The notes: generated by a model not told the origin, from the sequence alone. Positions 7,325-20,620 are shown, numbered from the stretch's first letter. The stretch is DNA of 64,000 nucleotides from Microbulbifer elongatus (GCF_021165935.1 NZ_CP088953.1:3574501-3638500), one strand, 5' to 3'. Translations and numbers: made by a program.

Positions 7325-8197
7325 TTACCAGCCAGTTACTTCCTTCAGTGCGTCGCCGATTTGCGCCAGGGAGCGTACGGTTTTAACACCGGCGTCTTCC
7401 AGAGCAGCAAATTTTTCGTCTGCGGTACCTTTACCACCGGAAATGATCGCACCGGCGTGGCCCATGCGCTTTCCGGGAGGTGCGGTTACACCCGCGATAT
7501 AGGAAACCACCGGCTTGGTGACGTTTGCCTTGATGTAAGCAGCCGCTTCTTCTTCCGCGGAACCGCCGATCTCACCAATCATTACGATGGCTTCAGTCTG
7601 CGGGTCGTTCTGGAACATTTCCAGAATATCGATGAAGTTGGAACCCGGGATGGGGTCACCGCCAATGCCCACACAGGTGGACTGGCCGAAACCGTGGTCG
7701 GTAGTCTGCTTTACGGCTTCGTAAGTCAGAGTACCGGAGCGGGAAACGATGCCCACTTTGCCCGGCTTGTGGATGTGGCCCGGCATGATGCCGATTTTGC
7801 ACTCACCGGGAGTGATCACGCCCGGGCAGTTCGGGCCAATCAGGCGCACGCCCAGCTCGTCACACTTAACCTTGGCATCCAGCATATCCATGGTAGGAAT
7901 GCCTTCGGTGATGCACACGATCAGCTTGATGCCGCCGTTGGCTGCTTCCAGGATGGAATCCTTACAGAAAGGCGCCGGTACGTAGATAACAGACGCTTCT
8001 GCGCCAGTCGCTTCTACGGCTTCTTTCACGGTGTCGAATACTGGCAGGCCCAGGTGAGTCTGGCCGCCTTTGCCCGGGGTAACACCGCCGACCATTTTTG
8101 TACCGTACTCGATGGCTTGCTCGGAGTGGAAAGTACCCTGGGAGCCGGTGAAGCCCTGGCAGATGACTTTAGTATCTTTGTTAATCAGTACTGACAT
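7325..8197 (-). CDS. sucD: Succinyl-CoA synthetase alpha subunit
   Basis: A 290-residue subunit of succinate-CoA ligase, which interconverts succinyl-CoA and succinate with nucleotide phosphorylation in the cytoplasmic TCA cycle. The N-terminal CoA-binding Rossmann domain begins [13 protein letters not shown]. The phosphohistidine is H247 in [10 protein letters not shown], and the phosphate loop is in [10 protein letters not shown]. Length matches the E. coli protein. The gene starts 2 nt after the sucC stop, so the two subunits are co-translated. It is the last gene of the operon. Confidence 0.98.
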   Translation of the reverse strand: MSVLINKDTKVICQGFTGSQGTFHSEQAIEYGTKMVGGVTPGKGGQTHLGLPVFDTVKEAVEATGAEASVIYVPAPFCKDSILEAANGGIKLIVCITEGIPTMDMLDAKVKCDELGVRLIGPNCPGVITPGECKIGIMPGHIHKPGKVGIVSRSGTLTYEAVKQTTDHGFGQSTCVGIGGDPIPGSNFIDILEMFQNDPQTEAIVMIGEIGGSAEEEAAAYIKANVTKPVVSYIAGVTAPPGKRMGHAGAIISGGKGTADEKFAALEDAGVKTVRSLAQIGDALKEVTGW

Positions 8198-8199
8198 GA

Positions 8200-9366
8200 T
8201 TATTTACCCTCCGCAGCTTTAACCACTTGCTCTGCCGCGTCGGTCAGGCTGGTGGCAGCGATGATGTTCAGGCCGCTGTCGCTCAGAACCTTGGCACCCA
8301 GGTCTGCGTTGTTACCTTCGAGGCGAACAACAACCGGGATAGTAACGCCAACTTCTTTCACTGCGCCGATTACGCCTTCCGCGATCATGTCGCAGCGTAC
8401 GATGCCGCCGAAGATGTTGATCAGAACGGCTTTAACGTTGTCATCGGACAGGATGATTTTGAACGCTTCAACAACGCGCTCTTTAGTCGCGCCGCCGCCA
8501 ACGTCCAGGAAGTTGGCAGGCTTGCCGCCGTGCAGGTTGACGATGTCCATGGTACCCATGGCCAGGCCAGCACCGTTCACCATGCAACCGATGTTGCCAT
8601 CGAGGGCTACGTAGTTGAGGTCCCACTTGGCTGCGTGTGCTTCGCGCTCGTCTTCCTGAGACGGGTCGTGCATTTCACGCAGGTCCGGGTGACGGTACAG
8701 CGCATTGCTGTCGATTACGATCTTGGCGTCCAGGCAGTGCAGGTTCTTCTCTGGAGTGATTACCAGAGGGTTGATTTCCAGCAGGGCCAGGTCTTTTTCT
8801 TCAAACATTTTCGCCAGACCCAGGAAGATCTTGGTGAATTGTTTGATCTGGTCGCCTTCGAGGCCCAGTTTGAAGGCCAGCTCACGGCCCTGGTATGGCT
8901 GAGCGCCTACCAGCGGGTCGATGGTGGCTTTCAGGATTTTTTCCGGGGTCTCTTCCGCGACTTTCTCGATTTCAACACCGCCTTCGGTGGACGCCATGAA
9001 AACGATGCGACGAGTAGCGCGGTCAAGTACCGCACCCAGGTACAGTTCCTGGTCGATATCGGTGCAGCTTTCCACGAGGATGCGGGAAACCGGCTGGCCG
9101 TTTTCGTCTGTCTGATAAGTTACCAGGTTGTTACCCAGCCACTTCTTCGCAAATTCTTCAATTTCCGCTTTGGAATCTACCAGCTTTACGCCGCCCGCTT
9201 TACCGCGGCCACCAGCGTGTACCTGGGCTTTAACAACCCACTTGTCGCCGCCGATTTCGTCTGCTGCCGCTGCTGCCGCTGCCGGGGTTTCCGCTGCAAT
9301 GCCTTTGGAAACCGGCAATCCGTATGCTGCAAACAGTTGTTTGCCCTGATACTCATGCAAGTTCAT
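8200..9366 (-). CDS. sucC: Succinyl-CoA synthetase beta subunit
   Basis: A 388-residue subunit carrying the ATP-grasp domain ([21 protein letters not shown] near residues 40-60) and the C-terminal CoA-ligase domain ([15 protein letters not shown]). It partners SucD. I chose the ATG at 9366 ([12 protein letters not shown]), giving exactly the E. coli length; an in-frame GTG/ATG four codons earlier is less likely. A strong hairpin separates it from lpd. Confidence 0.98.
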   Translation of the reverse strand: MNLHEYQGKQLFAAYGLPVSKGIAAETPAAAAAAADEIGGDKWVVKAQVHAGGRGKAGGVKLVDSKAEIEEFAKKWLGNNLVTYQTDENGQPVSRILVESCTDIDQELYLGAVLDRATRRIVFMASTEGGVEIEKVAEETPEKILKATIDPLVGAQPYQGRELAFKLGLEGDQIKQFTKIFLGLAKMFEEKDLALLEINPLVITPEKNLHCLDAKIVIDSNALYRHPDLREMHDPSQEDEREAHAAKWDLNYVALDGNIGCMVNGAGLAMGTMDIVNLHGGKPANFLDVGGGATKERVVEAFKIILSDDNVKAVLINIFGGIVRCDMIAEGVIGAVKEVGVTIPVVVRLEGNNADLGAKVLSDSGLNIIAATSLTDAAEQVVKAAEGK

Positions 9367-9477
9367 AGTCAATACCAATTCACATTTGAAATGTGTTTAC
9401 CAATTTGCAGATTGCTCTGCACCTTTAGACAGAAGCCTGATTCTGCTTCATTACAAAATCAGCCCCCTGAAATGAAT

Positions 9478-9505
9478 CCGGGGCGGAAACTGCTTTCCGC
9501 CCCGG
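9478..9505 (-). other. Intercistronic hairpin between lpd and sucC
   Basis: A perfect 12-bp inverted repeat, CCGGGGCGGAAA with its complement, and a 4-nt loop. On the minus strand no run of T follows, so it looks like an RNA-stabilising or processing hairpin, or a partial attenuator, more than a full terminator. Confidence 0.7.
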
Positions 9506-9518
9506 TATAACGGGTCGC

Positions 9519-10985
<1,467 letters not shown>

Positions 10986-11091
10986 TCAACGTATGCGAAT
11001 ATTTCATCGCATAACCGGGGAGCTTCCCGGTATTCCCTGAGACGGTCTTGATGCCGTTGATGCCAGCGCGAGCGGCTGACTCATTTTTCAT

Positions 11092-11113
11092 GGCGGCAGT
11101 CACAACTGCCGCC
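11092..11113 (-). other. Intercistronic hairpin between sucB and lpd
   Basis: GGCGGCAGT and its complement with a 4-nt loop, within the 173-nt gap between sucB and lpd. No T run follows on the minus strand, so a processing or mRNA-stability element is more likely than a terminator. Confidence 0.55.
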
Positions 11114-11134
11114 CTGTCTCCAAAATAGATCTGC

Positions 11135-12337
11135 TTATACTTCCAGCAGAATACGCGCAGGATCTTCGATCATTTCCTTGATCGCCACCAGGAAGCCCAC
11201 CGCTTCCTTACCATCGATCAGACGGTGATCGTAAGACAGCGCCAGGTACATCATTGGCAGGATTTCTACCTTGCCGTCGACCGCCATCGGGCGCTCCTGG
11301 ATTTTGTGCATACCCAGAATCGCCGTTTGCGGCGGATTCAGAATCGGGGTGGACAGCAAGGAACCAAACACACCACCGTTGGTGATGGTGAAGGTGCCAC
11401 CGGTCACCTCTTCGATAGACAGCTTGCCATCGCGGGCACGTACGCCCAGATCACGGATATTGTTTTCCATGTCCGCCAAGCCCATGTTCTCTGCGTTGCG
11501 CAGAATGGGTACGACCAGACCTTTCGGAGAGGAAACCGCTACACCAATATCCTGGTAGCCGTGGTAAACGATGTCGTTACCGTCGATAGAGGCATTCACT
11601 GCAGAGTAACGCTTCAGCGCCTCTACCGCAGCCTTCACGAAGAAACCCATAAAGCCCAGGCGAGTACCGTTGTGGGTTTTCTCGAACAGGTCTTTGTAGT
11701 TCTTGCGCAGATCCATGATCGGCTTCATGTTCACTTCGTTGAAGGTCGTGAGCATGGCAGTGGACTGGGAGGCGTCAAGCAGGCGCTCGGCGATGCGTTT
11801 GCGCATGCGGGTCATAGGCACGCGCTTCTCAACGCGTTCACCTGCAGCGACTTCAACCTGAGCCGCGGCAGCCGGAGCACTTGCCGCGGGGGCGGAGCCG
11901 GCTTTCATCACGTCTTCTTTCAGAACGCGACCACCTTTACCAGTGCCTTCGACACCGGCCAGGTCTACACCTTTTTCTGCTGCCATTTTCTTGGCAGACG
12001 GCATGGCGATTTTCTCACCGCTGGCAGCCGGGGCTTCCGCGGCCGGTGCTTCGGCTGGAGCCGGTGCGGCTTCAGAGGAATCACCTGCGCTGCCGCCGGC
12101 ACCTTCCTCAAATTTGGCGATAACTTCATTGGACAGAACGGTATCGCCCTCACCCTTGATAATTTCGCTAATGGCGCCGTCAGCCGGTGCCACAACTTCC
12201 AGCACAACTTTGTCGGTTTCAATATCCACGATCAGTTCATCGCGGGACACAGCTTCACCCGGTTGCTTGTGCCAGGTGGCGATAGTGCCGTCCTGAACAG
12301 ATTCCGGGAATGTTGGCGCTTTAATCTCGATGGTCAT
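11135..12337 (-). CDS. sucB: Dihydrolipoyl succinyltransferase (E2 of 2-oxoglutarate dehydrogenase)
   Basis: A 400-residue E2 core of the 2-oxoglutarate dehydrogenase complex. An N-terminal lipoyl domain has the lipoylated lysine at K43 ([13 protein letters not shown]). An Ala/Pro/Glu-rich linker (about residues 83-108), the E3-binding domain ([18 protein letters not shown]), a second linker and the catalytic domain follow. The last ends with the [16 protein letters not shown] active-site motif. It lies 70 nt after sucA in the same operon. Confidence 0.98.
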   Translation of the reverse strand: MTIEIKAPTFPESVQDGTIATWHKQPGEAVSRDELIVDIETDKVVLEVVAPADGAISEIIKGEGDTVLSNEVIAKFEEGAGGSAGDSSEAAPAPAEAPAAEAPAASGEKIAMPSAKKMAAEKGVDLAGVEGTGKGGRVLKEDVMKAGSAPAASAPAAAAQVEVAAGERVEKRVPMTRMRKRIAERLLDASQSTAMLTTFNEVNMKPIMDLRKNYKDLFEKTHNGTRLGFMGFFVKAAVEALKRYSAVNASIDGNDIVYHGYQDIGVAVSSPKGLVVPILRNAENMGLADMENNIRDLGVRARDGKLSIEEVTGGTFTITNGGVFGSLLSTPILNPPQTAILGMHKIQERPMAVDGKVEILPMMYLALSYDHRLIDGKEAVGFLVAIKEMIEDPARILLEV

Positions 12338-12407
12338 TGTTCCTGTTTCCTGAGATTGTCTTGGGCGCCAGATTGACCAACGCCCTGCTCTTCGTTGTAC
12401 TGCTGCC

Positions 12408-15233
12408 TTAATCGACAGTCAGCGCCTCGTTGATGAACGTATTCTGTTCTTCCAAGTGGGTGGACATATAGCCCGCCGCCGGTGCAGCAGAGGCTGCGCG
12501 GCCGACATACTCCAGTTCCAGCTTGGGATGTGCTTCTTTCAGCAGGCGACGCAAGTGGTGTTGGCTGGAGTACCAGGCGCCCTGGTTCATGGGCTCTTCC
12601 TGACACCAGGCAACACTCTTGATGTTCTTGAACGCGGAAACCGCAGACAGGAACTCGTCGTCCGGGAATGGGTACAGCTGCTCCAGACGTACCAGGGCAA
12701 CGTCTTCCTGTTCCCGCTCCATGCGTGCTTCCAGCAGATGGTAATAGACCTTACCGGAGCAGATCACCAGACGCTTCACCTTGGTGGCGTCCACGGCGTC
12801 ATCCTGGATCACATTGTGGAATTTGCCATTGGCGAGTTCGTCGAGACTGGAAGTGGCCAGCTTGTGACGCAGGATCCATTTCGGGCTCATGATCACCAGC
12901 GGGCGACGCATGGGGCGAACTGCCTGCCGACGCAGCAGGTGGAAAATCTGTGCTGGGGTCGTGGCATTACACACCTGGATGTTGTGCTCGGCGCACAGCT
13001 GCATGAAACGCTCGAGACGCGCAGAGGAGTGCTCCGGGCCCTGACCCTCATAGCCGTGCGGCAGCAGCATCACCAGGCCGCACATACGGCCCCACTTGTG
13101 CTCGCCGGAAGTGATGAACTGGTCGATTACTACCTGCGCACCGTTGGCGAAATCACCGAACTGCGCCTCCCACACCACCAGGGATTTCGGGGTGGTGGTG
13201 GCATAGCCGTACTCGAACGCCAGCACCGCTTCTTCCGACAGCAGCGAGTCGTAAATATCAAAACGCGGCTGCCCCTCGTACATATGCTGCAGAGGTACAT
13301 AGCTCTGGCCGTCTTTCTGGCTGTGAATCACCGCATGGCGGTGCGAGAAGGTACCGCGGCCCACATCCTCGCCGGTGAAGCGGACCATATAGCCCTCTTC
13401 CAGCAGGGTGCCATACGCCAGAGTTTCCGCCATGCCCCAGTTCAGCGGCAGGCCGCCACCGGCCATCTTGCGGCGGTCGTCGTAAATTTTGGATACCTGA
13501 CGCTGCATCACGATGCCATCGGGCACCGTGGTCATACGAGTGGCCACGTCCTTCAGCTTCTTCATCGGGAAGCTGGTATCACCTTCAGCGGTCCACTCGT
13601 GGTTCAGGTAAGGGCGCCAGTCCACAAACATGGAAGAATCCGGCTCTTTCACCAGCCCCGTGGCGACGTCTTCGCCACGATCCAGTTTGTCCCGGTAATC
13701 ATTTGCCAGCTTGTCCGCGGCCGCCTTGTCCAGTACGCCTTCTGCGATCAGTTTTTCTGCATACAGAGTGCGGGTGGTTTTATGCTTGCGGATGGTCTGA
13801 TACATCAGCGGCTGAGTGCCGGAAGGATCATCGGTCTCGTTGTGGCCGCGACGGCGGTAGCACACCAGGTCGATCACGATGTCTTTCTTGAATTCGTAGC
13901 GGTAATCGACCGCCAGCAGACCGGCCAGCACCACGGCTTCCGGGTCGTCGCCGTTTACGTGCAGTACCGGGGCGTCGATCATCTTCGCCACATCGGTACA
14001 GTATTCGGTGGAGCGGGCGTCTTCGCGCTTGCTGGTCGTGAAGCCCACCTGGTTGTTGAGCACCAGGTGAATGGTACCGCCGGTGTAATAACCACGGGTC
14101 TGGGACATCTGCAGGGTTTCCTGCACGACACCCTGACCGGCAAAGGCCGCATCACCGTGGATATTGATCGGCATGACCTTCTCGCCGGTGCTGTCGCCAC
14201 GACGATCCTGACGGGCACGCACGGAACCTTCCACTACCGGCGCACAGATTTCCAGGTGCGAGGGGTTGAAAGCCAGTGCCAGGTGCACTTCGCCACCGGG
14301 GGTCATCACGTTGGAAGAGAAGCCCTGGTGGTATTTCACATCGCCGGAGGTATCCAGGGTCTTTTTGCCCTCAAATTCCTCAAACAGGTCCGCCGGGTTT
14401 TTACCCAGAATGTTGACCAGGGTGTTCAGACGCCCACGGTGGGCCATCCCAATTACGATTTCCTTGACCGCGTAGGTGCCGGAGCGGCGGATCAGAGCGT
14501 CCATCAGCGGAATCAGACTCTCGCCACCTTCCACACCAAAACGCTTGGTACCCGGGTACTTGGAATCCAGGTGACGCTCCAGGCCTTCCGCAGCAGACAG
14601 GCGCTGCAGAATTTCGGTGCGGATGTCGTTGCCGAAGGTAGGCTTAGACTGGCTGCGCTCCAGTCGCTGCTGGAACCACTGCTGCTCGTCCAGGTTGGAC
14701 AAGTGCATGATCTCGGCACCGAGATTGCCGCAGTAGGTGTTTTCCAGGCCTTCGACAATCTCGCGCAGAGTCGCTTCATCTTTACCGAAGAAAAGATCGC
14801 CCGTCTGGAAAGTGGTGTCAAAGTCGCCTTCGGTAAGGCCGTGGTAATTCAACTGCAGATCCGGCACCTGCTCGCGCGCCATGATACCCAGCGGGTCAAG
14901 GGTGGCCTTCTTGTGGCCGCGGTGTCGATAAGAGTTGATCAGTTGCAGAACTTTAATCTGCTTGCGCTCGTGTTCAATATTGACCGAGCCGGCGCCGGGG
15001 GCGGCGAGGGGGCGGGTACGGTTTTTCGCCAGCAGCTCGAAATGCTGGCGAATCGCAGCGTGGGAAACATCACCGCCATTTACCCGCGGCAGACTGTCAA
15101 AGTAGCTGCGCCATTCTTCCGGTACACCACTGGGATCGTGCAGATAGGTCTCGTACAGATCTTCCACGTACCCGGCGTTGCCACCAGAGATATGCGAAGT
15201 CCGCCAGAGCGCCTCCATAGAGCTTTCGTGCAT
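12408..15233 (-). CDS. sucA: 2-oxoglutarate dehydrogenase E1
   Basis: A 941-residue thiamine-diphosphate enzyme that decarboxylates 2-oxoglutarate. It has the N-terminal Odh tail ([17 protein letters not shown]) for complex assembly, the ThDP/substrate region ([15 protein letters not shown], then [14 protein letters not shown]) and the transketolase-like C-terminal half ([28 protein letters not shown]). Length is near that of E. coli SucA. The start has GAGGTAGG about 8 nt upstream. A terminator-like hairpin lies between sdhB and this gene, so sucA may also have its own promoter. Confidence 0.98.
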   Translation of the reverse strand: MHESSMEALWRTSHISGGNAGYVEDLYETYLHDPSGVPEEWRSYFDSLPRVNGGDVSHAAIRQHFELLAKNRTRPLAAPGAGSVNIEHERKQIKVLQLINSYRHRGHKKATLDPLGIMAREQVPDLQLNYHGLTEGDFDTTFQTGDLFFGKDEATLREIVEGLENTYCGNLGAEIMHLSNLDEQQWFQQRLERSQSKPTFGNDIRTEILQRLSAAEGLERHLDSKYPGTKRFGVEGGESLIPLMDALIRRSGTYAVKEIVIGMAHRGRLNTLVNILGKNPADLFEEFEGKKTLDTSGDVKYHQGFSSNVMTPGGEVHLALAFNPSHLEICAPVVEGSVRARQDRRGDSTGEKVMPINIHGDAAFAGQGVVQETLQMSQTRGYYTGGTIHLVLNNQVGFTTSKREDARSTEYCTDVAKMIDAPVLHVNGDDPEAVVLAGLLAVDYRYEFKKDIVIDLVCYRRRGHNETDDPSGTQPLMYQTIRKHKTTRTLYAEKLIAEGVLDKAAADKLANDYRDKLDRGEDVATGLVKEPDSSMFVDWRPYLNHEWTAEGDTSFPMKKLKDVATRMTTVPDGIVMQRQVSKIYDDRRKMAGGGLPLNWGMAETLAYGTLLEEGYMVRFTGEDVGRGTFSHRHAVIHSQKDGQSYVPLQHMYEGQPRFDIYDSLLSEEAVLAFEYGYATTTPKSLVVWEAQFGDFANGAQVVIDQFITSGEHKWGRMCGLVMLLPHGYEGQGPEHSSARLERFMQLCAEHNIQVCNATTPAQIFHLLRRQAVRPMRRPLVIMSPKWILRHKLATSSLDELANGKFHNVIQDDAVDATKVKRLVICSGKVYYHLLEARMEREQEDVALVRLEQLYPFPDDEFLSAVSAFKNIKSVAWCQEEPMNQGAWYSSQHHLRRLLKEAHPKLELEYVGRAASAAPAAGYMSTHLEEQNTFINEALTVD

Positions 15234-15302
15234 TAATGCCTACCTCAATTGACGGCGCGCACCCTTGAATTTTGCGCCGCTCTTTCCTGTCTTTTCACTC
15301 AC

Positions 15303-15338
15303 AAAAGGGGAGGTGCTGAAAAGACACCTCCCCTTTTT
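15303..15338. terminator. Symmetric hairpin between sdhB and sucA
   Basis: GGGGAGGTG (15307-15315) pairs with CACCTCCCC (15325-15333). It is preceded by AAAA and followed by TTTTT, so it has terminator form on either strand. On the minus strand it would end or attenuate part of the sdhCDAB transcript before sucA. Confidence 0.75.
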
Positions 15339-15422
15339 CGTATAGACCTGACACCTGCGCTGCTGTCGGCCTAATTGTGATTATTTTTGGTGGGAAACCC
15401 GCGTTCCCCTGAAGGGCAATCC

Positions 15423-16127
15423 CTACACGGCGCGGGTTATCAGCATGTTGCGGATATGTCCGATCGCCCGGGTGGGGTTCAAACCTTTGGGGCAAACGTT
15501 GACGCAGTTCTGGATACCGTGACAGCGGAATACACTGAACGGATCATCCAGATTGCCAAGGCGCTCGTCGGTGGCGTCGTCACGGCTGTCCGCCAAGAAG
15601 CGGTAAGCCTGCAACAGACCCGCCGGGCCGATGAACTTGTCCGGGTTCCACCAGAAAGAAGGACAAGACGTGGAACAACAGGCGCAGAGAATACACTCGT
15701 ACAGGCCATCCAGTTTTGCGCGATCTTCCGGGGACTGCAGGCGCTCGATGGCCGGAGCCGGAGAGCTGTTCTGCAGGTAAGGTTCAATTTTCTTGTACTG
15801 GGTGTAGAACTGCTCCATATCGACCACCAGATCACGAATGACCGGCAGTCCAGGCAGCGGACGCAGTACCAGCTTGCCTTTCGGCGCCGCTTCCGAGATC
15901 GGCATGATACAGGCAAGACCGTTCTTACCGGAAATATTCATACCATCAGAGCCACAAACACCTTCACGGCAGGAGCGGCGGAACGCCAGAGTGGGATCCT
16001 GAGCCTTCAGCAGTTCGAGTACGTCCAGCACCATCAGGTCTTTGCCCTGGGTGTCCAGTTCGTAGTCCTGCATATAGGGCGCAGAATCGGTTTCCGGGTT
16101 GTAACGGTAGATGCTTACTTTCAACAT
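15423..16127 (-). CDS. sdhB: Succinate dehydrogenase iron-sulfur subunit
   Basis: A 234-residue electron-transfer subunit of complex II. The [2Fe-2S] cysteines are in SCREGVCGSDG (C53, C58) and the later C73; the [4Fe-4S] and [3Fe-4S] ligands are in CILCACCSTSCPS and CHGIQNCVNVCPKG. It passes electrons from SdhA to quinone at SdhCD. The gene begins 18 nt after sdhA. Length matches E. coli (238). Confidence 0.98.
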   Translation of the reverse strand: MLKVSIYRYNPETDSAPYMQDYELDTQGKDLMVLDVLELLKAQDPTLAFRRSCREGVCGSDGMNISGKNGLACIMPISEAAPKGKLVLRPLPGLPVIRDLVVDMEQFYTQYKKIEPYLQNSSPAPAIERLQSPEDRAKLDGLYECILCACCSTSCPSFWWNPDKFIGPAGLLQAYRFLADSRDDATDERLGNLDDPFSVFRCHGIQNCVNVCPKGLNPTRAIGHIRNMLITRAV

Positions 16128-16145
16128 TTTCTTTCCGCTCCCGAA

Positions 16146-17918
16146 TTAGTAGGTACGCGCTTTCGGCTCGAAAGCGTCTACGGTGTTGGGCGCGAAGTTG
16201 ACCGCGCGCTTGCCAACACGTTTTTCCGCCGGGAAGAACATGGAGTGACACAGCCAGTTCTCGTCGTCGCGCTCCTGGAAGTCCTCACGGGCGTGAGCGC
16301 CGCGGCTCTCGGTCCGTACCTCTGCCGCGATGGCAGTGGCTTCCGCCACTTCCAGCAGGTTCTGCAGTTCCAGCGCTTCGATACGCGCGGTGTTGAACGC
16401 TTTGGACTTGTCGTCCAGACGCACATTGGCAATGCGCTCTCGCAGGTCTTCCAGCTTCTTCACACCTTCGGCCATGTAGTCGCCGCGACGGAATACACCG
16501 AAGTGATTCTGCATCACGCCCTGCAGCTCGGTGCGCAGGCTCGCAGCGGACTCACCGTCGTTGGTGGTTTCGAGGCGATTCAGGCGCGCCATGGCCGCTT
16601 CGATATCGGACTCGGACGCTTCGCGGTTTTCGATACCTTCACGCAGCGCCTGTTCGATAAACAGACCGGACGCGCGACCGAACACCACCAGGTCCAGCAG
16701 GGAGTTACCACCCAGGCGGTTGGCACCGTGTACAGATACGCAGGCAACTTCACCACAGGCGTAGAAGCCATCGATGACCTGGTCGTTGCCAGAGGCATCC
16801 TGGGTCAGGGCCTGACCGTGCACGTTGGTGGGGATACCACCCATCATATAGTGACAGGTCGGCACGACCGGAATCGGCTCTTTGACCGGGTCGGTATGGG
16901 CAAAGGTCTTGGCCAGCTCACAGATACCCGGCAGGCGGCTGTGCAGCAGCTCTTCACCCAGATGGTCGAGCTTCAGGAACACGTGGTCGCCATTGGGGCC
17001 GGCACCGCGGCCATCCAGAATCTCGAGCACCATGGAACGAGCAACAACGTCGCGGGATGCCAGATCTTTGGCATTCGGGGCATAACGCTCCATAAAGCGC
17101 TCGCCGTCCTTATTAATGAGGTAACCACCCTCACCGCGACAACCTTCGGTGACCAGTACACCTGCGCCGGCAATACCGGTGGGGTGGAACTGCCACATTT
17201 CGATGTCCTGCACCGGCATGCCAGCGCGCAGCGCCATACCAACACCGTCACCGGTATTGATATGCGCATTGGTGGTGGAGGCAAAGATTCGGCCCGCACC
17301 ACCAGTGGCGAATACGGTCGCCTTGGACTTGATGAACACGACTTCGCCGTCTTCGATGCAGATGGCGATCACACCGACCACAGCACCGTCCTGGTTCTTC
17401 ACCAGGTCCACCGCGAACCACTCGTTCAGGAATACGGTATTGTGCTTGACGTTGTTCTGATAAAGGGTGTGCAGCAGAGCGTGACCGGTACGGTCCGCCG
17501 CCGCGCAGGTGCGTGCAGCCTGACCACCGCGACCGTAGTCCTTGGACTGGCCGCCGAAGGGACGCTGATAAATACGCCCTTCTTTAGTACGGGAGAACGG
17601 CAGGCCCATATGTTCCAGCTCGAACACCGCTTCGGGGCCTACGGAACACATGTATTCGATCGCGTCTTGGTCACCGATATAGTCGGAGCCTTTGACGGTG
17701 TCATACATGTGCCAGCGCCAATCATCATTGGGGTCATCACTGGCGATCGCGCAGGTGATACCGCCCTGGGCAGACACCGTATGAGAACGGGTCGGGAATA
17801 CTTTGGTGATCACCGCAGTCTTGAAGCCAGACTGGGCCATCTGCAGCGCCGCGCGCATACCTGCGCCGCCGCCGCCGATCACGATACCGTCAAAGGTTAT
17901 TGTTCGCATATTCGACAT
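16146..17918 (-). CDS. sdhA: Succinate dehydrogenase flavoprotein subunit
   Basis: A 590-residue FAD subunit that oxidises succinate to fumarate. The Rossmann motif is [16 protein letters not shown]. The covalent FAD histidine is in [12 protein letters not shown], and the active-site region includes QFHPTGI and a later [19 protein letters not shown]. Length is as in E. coli (588). It starts at 17918; a second Met three codons in is an alternative. It begins 3 nt after sdhD. Confidence 0.98.
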   Translation of the reverse strand: MSNMRTITFDGIVIGGGGAGMRAALQMAQSGFKTAVITKVFPTRSHTVSAQGGITCAIASDDPNDDWRWHMYDTVKGSDYIGDQDAIEYMCSVGPEAVFELEHMGLPFSRTKEGRIYQRPFGGQSKDYGRGGQAARTCAAADRTGHALLHTLYQNNVKHNTVFLNEWFAVDLVKNQDGAVVGVIAICIEDGEVVFIKSKATVFATGGAGRIFASTTNAHINTGDGVGMALRAGMPVQDIEMWQFHPTGIAGAGVLVTEGCRGEGGYLINKDGERFMERYAPNAKDLASRDVVARSMVLEILDGRGAGPNGDHVFLKLDHLGEELLHSRLPGICELAKTFAHTDPVKEPIPVVPTCHYMMGGIPTNVHGQALTQDASGNDQVIDGFYACGEVACVSVHGANRLGGNSLLDLVVFGRASGLFIEQALREGIENREASESDIEAAMARLNRLETTNDGESAASLRTELQGVMQNHFGVFRRGDYMAEGVKKLEDLRERIANVRLDDKSKAFNTARIEALELQNLLEVAEATAIAAEVRTESRGAHAREDFQERDDENWLCHSMFFPAEKRVGKRAVNFAPNTVDAFEPKARTY

Positions 17919-17921
17919 GGT

Positions 17922-18290
17922 TTACACACCCCACAGAATTTCAAAGCCCCACACTGCGTAGAACACGGCAACCGCGCCCAGCAGTACTTCAACCAGGATG
18001 CGCAAAACAGTCGCTTTGCCGCCCATCATCCGGTTAGTGAGGTAATCGGTAACCACGGACCAGAGACCGATCCAGGCATGAGCAAGGGTGGAAATCAGGG
18101 CAACCAGACTGAATACGCGTACCCAGCGCTGTTCAAACAGCGCGGACCAGCTGGCGTAACCAAAATCTTTGGAGAGAAAAATGAAACCCACTATAAAGAG
18201 GGTGTAAGCCACCAGTACCACGGCACTGACGCGCTGAATAAACCAGTCGTACAGACCACTGCGGCCGAAGCCAGTAACTGCCTTTACCAT
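17922..18290 (-). CDS. sdhD: Succinate dehydrogenase membrane anchor
   Basis: A 122-residue anchor with three transmembrane helices (SAVVLVAYTLFIVGFIFL; VFSLVALISTLAHAWIGLWSVV; VLLGAVAVFYAVWGFEILW). The middle helix has the candidate haem/quinone histidine (LAHAWIG). Together with SdhC it forms the quinone site and holds haem b in the inner membrane. Its start overlaps the end of sdhC by 7 nt. Confidence 0.95.
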   Translation of the reverse strand: MVKAVTGFGRSGLYDWFIQRVSAVVLVAYTLFIVGFIFLSKDFGYASWSALFEQRWVRVFSLVALISTLAHAWIGLWSVVTDYLTNRMMGGKATVLRILVEVLLGAVAVFYAVWGFEILWGV

Positions 18291-18658
18291 ACGAGAACCC
18301 CCGCTAGCAGGATGAGCACAACAGAAAGCACCAGTACGATGACCGCACCGCGGCGACCACCTTCCAGGCTCTCACCCACACCCAGATCCATGATCAGGTG
18401 ACGCACACCTGCGACCAGGTGGTAGATCAGTGCGGCCAATGAAGCCCACAACACGAGCTTGGCCGGAACGCTGGTAAAAAACGCAGCTACTTTATTAAAA
18501 CCCTGCTCGGATTCCAGACTGGAGTCCAGCATGCACAGAAGAAGTGCAACGACAGCGAAAAGCACCACACCGGAAATACGGTGCAGAATGGAAACCAACG
18601 CTGGTGCGGGGAGCTTGATAGTAGAAATGTCTAAATTGACAGGTCTGTTTTTGTTCAC
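18284..18658 (-). CDS. sdhC: Succinate dehydrogenase cytochrome b556 subunit
   Basis: A 124-residue anchor with three transmembrane helices. The family signature SILHRISGVVLF lies near residues 23-34 and the haem-ligand region is YHLVAGVRHLIMD. N-terminal RPVNLDI is typical of SdhC. The start codon is GTG. It is the first gene of the sdh-suc operon and is transcribed away from gltA. Confidence 0.95.
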   Translation of the reverse strand: MNKNRPVNLDISTIKLPAPALVSILHRISGVVLFAVVALLLCMLDSSLESEQGFNKVAAFFTSVPAKLVLWASLAALIYHLVAGVRHLIMDLGVGESLEGGRRGAVIVLVLSVVLILLAGVLVW

Positions 18659-19315
18659 AGGAAAAACACCTTGTTGCCCTGAAAGACGGGGCGCCCGTTA
18701 GTTCTCTGTTTACCGGGCGAGCTTGCTGATCACTATCCACGCAACCTGACGAGGTCTTGTACAAAGTGGCCTTACCAAGGCGCAAGCCGCGCGGATTATA
18801 GGCATTCAAAATTCAAAACACAACGAACGGCGAGCCGGTCGAGGCGGCTTTGTACCAGTTGCAATTCGCGTCACACACCAGACCATGGTATGAGACACGA
18901 CATTTCGCCTGATCCCCGCGCGCCCAAATTTACACGCCAGAATCCCCTCCCAAGCAGGCAAAATCCCTGCCACATTCGTCCTGCACGGAAGATCCTGCGG
19001 ACCTCAAATTGGTCAACCAATTCGATTTGGTTTGACAATTTGAGGCGCGGCACTTAAGTTTGGCCGCGCTCAAAAGCCCGCTAGCCCCATATCCGCGTCC
19101 GGATGCCGCCAACGAAGGCCTTCCGAGCCCGCAGAATCCGGCACTTTCCGGGTTTTGCTTGCGATCAGAAAACGTCTGGATACACCTTCCCATAAAAAGG
19201 TGATCACAGATGTACGCGGATTGCGCCCCTCCCCGGGCCGTGGAATCACCGAATTCATTTAGTGATTTGTGTGGAAATAAAAAGCTGGCGAAAGAATAGT
19301 TTTTAGGAGTCCACA
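18659..19315. promoter_or_regulatory. Divergent sdhC/gltA promoter region
   Basis: A 657-nt gap between two divergently read TCA units, with no coding frame I would defend. It must contain the promoters of both. The only clear structure is the 44-bp inverted repeat at 19002-19045. AGGAG at 19304-19308 is the gltA ribosome-binding site. I did not identify -10/-35 boxes with confidence. Confidence 0.6.
19002..19045. repeat. Long inverted repeat in the sdhC/gltA gap
   Basis: Left arm CCTCAAATTGGTCAACCAA pairs with the right arm, whose complement reads CCTCAAATTGTCAAACCAA. The arms are 19 nt each, matching apart from one offset base on each side, with a short TTCGAT centre. It could be a dyad operator or a cruciform/hairpin acting in the gltA or sdh leader. 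Confidence 0.7.
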
Positions 19316-20605
19316 ATGTCCGACAAGAAAGCTCAACTCACGGTCGACGGTATCGACGCACCTTACGACCTGCCGGTCTACTCAGGCACTGCCGGTCCCG
19401 ACGTTGTTGACGTCAGCAGCCTGGCCAGCAAGGGCCTGTTCACCTACGACCCGGGCTTCATGTCCACCGCCTCCTGCGAATCCAAAATCACCTATATCGA
19501 TGGCGCCAAGGGTGTTCTGCTGCACCGCGGCTACCCCATTGAGCAGCTGGCAGAGAAATCCGATTATCTGGAAACCTGCTACCTGCTGATGAACGGCGAG
19601 CTGCCGAACGCCGAGCAGAAGAAAGAGTACGTAAACAGCATCATGAACCACACCATGGTGCATGAGTCTCTGGTCAACTTCTTCAAGGGCTTCCGCTACG
19701 ATGCTCACCCGATGGCCATGATGTGTGGCGTTGTCGGCGCTCTCGCCTCTTTCTATCACGACTCCCTGGACATCACCGACCCGGAGCACCGCAAAATCTC
19801 CGCGGATCGACTGATCGCCAAGATGCCGACCCTGGCCGCCATGTGCTACAAGCACAGCAAAGGTCAGCCGTTCATGTACCCGGACAACAGCCTGAGCTAC
19901 TCCGAGAACTTCCTGCACATGATGTTCGGCAACCCCTGTGAGCCGAGCAAGATCGATCCGATTGTGGCCAAGGCCATGGACGTGATCTTCCTGCTGCACG
20001 CCGATCACGAGCAGAACGCGTCTACTTCTACCGTGCGTCTGGCCGGCTCCTCCGGTGCCAACCCCTTCGCCTGTATCTCCTCTGGCATCGCGACCCTGTG
20101 GGGCCCGGCACACGGCGGCGCCAATGAAGCGGTACTGAACATGCTGCAGGAAATCGGCGATGAAAGCCGTATCGACGAGTATGTTGCCAAGGCCAAGGAC
20201 AAAAACGATCCGTTCCGCCTGATGGGCTTCGGACACCGCGTCTACAAAAACTTCGACCCGCGCTCCCGCGTCATGCAGGGCATCTGCGACGAAGTTCTGG
20301 GTGCGATGGGTGCCGAGAATGATCCGCTGCTGCGCATTGCCAAGAAGCTGGAAAAGATTGCCCTGGAAGACGAGTACTTCGTCGAGAAGAAACTCTACCC
20401 GAACGTAGACTTCTATTCCGGCATCATCATGAAAGCGATCGGTATCCCAACCGACATGTTCACTGTGATCTTTGCAACCGGCCGTACCGCCGGCTGGATC
20501 GCCCACTGGAACGAAATGATCTCCAATCCTTACAAGATTGGCCGTCCGCGCCAGCTGTACACAGGCTACACCGCGCGCGACTACGTCTCTCTGGAAAACC
20601 GCTAA
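19316..20605 (+). CDS. gltA: Citrate synthase (type II)
   Basis: A 429-residue citrate synthase that condenses acetyl-CoA and oxaloacetate. The length and N-terminal domain ([20 protein letters not shown]) match the NADH-sensitive hexameric Gram-negative type. Catalytic residues lie in [12 protein letters not shown] (His), [13 protein letters not shown] (His) and the PNVDFYSGI Asp. The start has AGGAG 7 nt upstream. It is monocistronic, divergent from sdhC, and followed at once by a terminator. Confidence 0.98.
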   Translation: MSDKKAQLTVDGIDAPYDLPVYSGTAGPDVVDVSSLASKGLFTYDPGFMSTASCESKITYIDGAKGVLLHRGYPIEQLAEKSDYLETCYLLMNGELPNAEQKKEYVNSIMNHTMVHESLVNFFKGFRYDAHPMAMMCGVVGALASFYHDSLDITDPEHRKISADRLIAKMPTLAAMCYKHSKGQPFMYPDNSLSYSENFLHMMFGNPCEPSKIDPIVAKAMDVIFLLHADHEQNASTSTVRLAGSSGANPFACISSGIATLWGPAHGGANEAVLNMLQEIGDESRIDEYVAKAKDKNDPFRLMGFGHRVYKNFDPRSRVMQGICDEVLGAMGAENDPLLRIAKKLEKIALEDEYFVEKKLYPNVDFYSGIIMKAIGIPTDMFTVIFATGRTAGWIAHWNEMISNPYKIGRPRQLYTGYTARDYVSLENR

Positions 20606-20620
20606 GCGCTCATCCAGCAA

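Noticed and set aside
12456..15236. A 926-codon open frame antisense to sucA
   Set aside because: Shadow of sucA; no start signal or domain, composition typical of reversed GC-rich coding DNA.
15387..18401. A 1004-codon open frame on the plus strand across sdhB, sdhA and sdhD
   Set aside because: It is antisense to four well-conserved genes; high GC and codon bias leave the opposite strand open. The translation has no recognisable domain.
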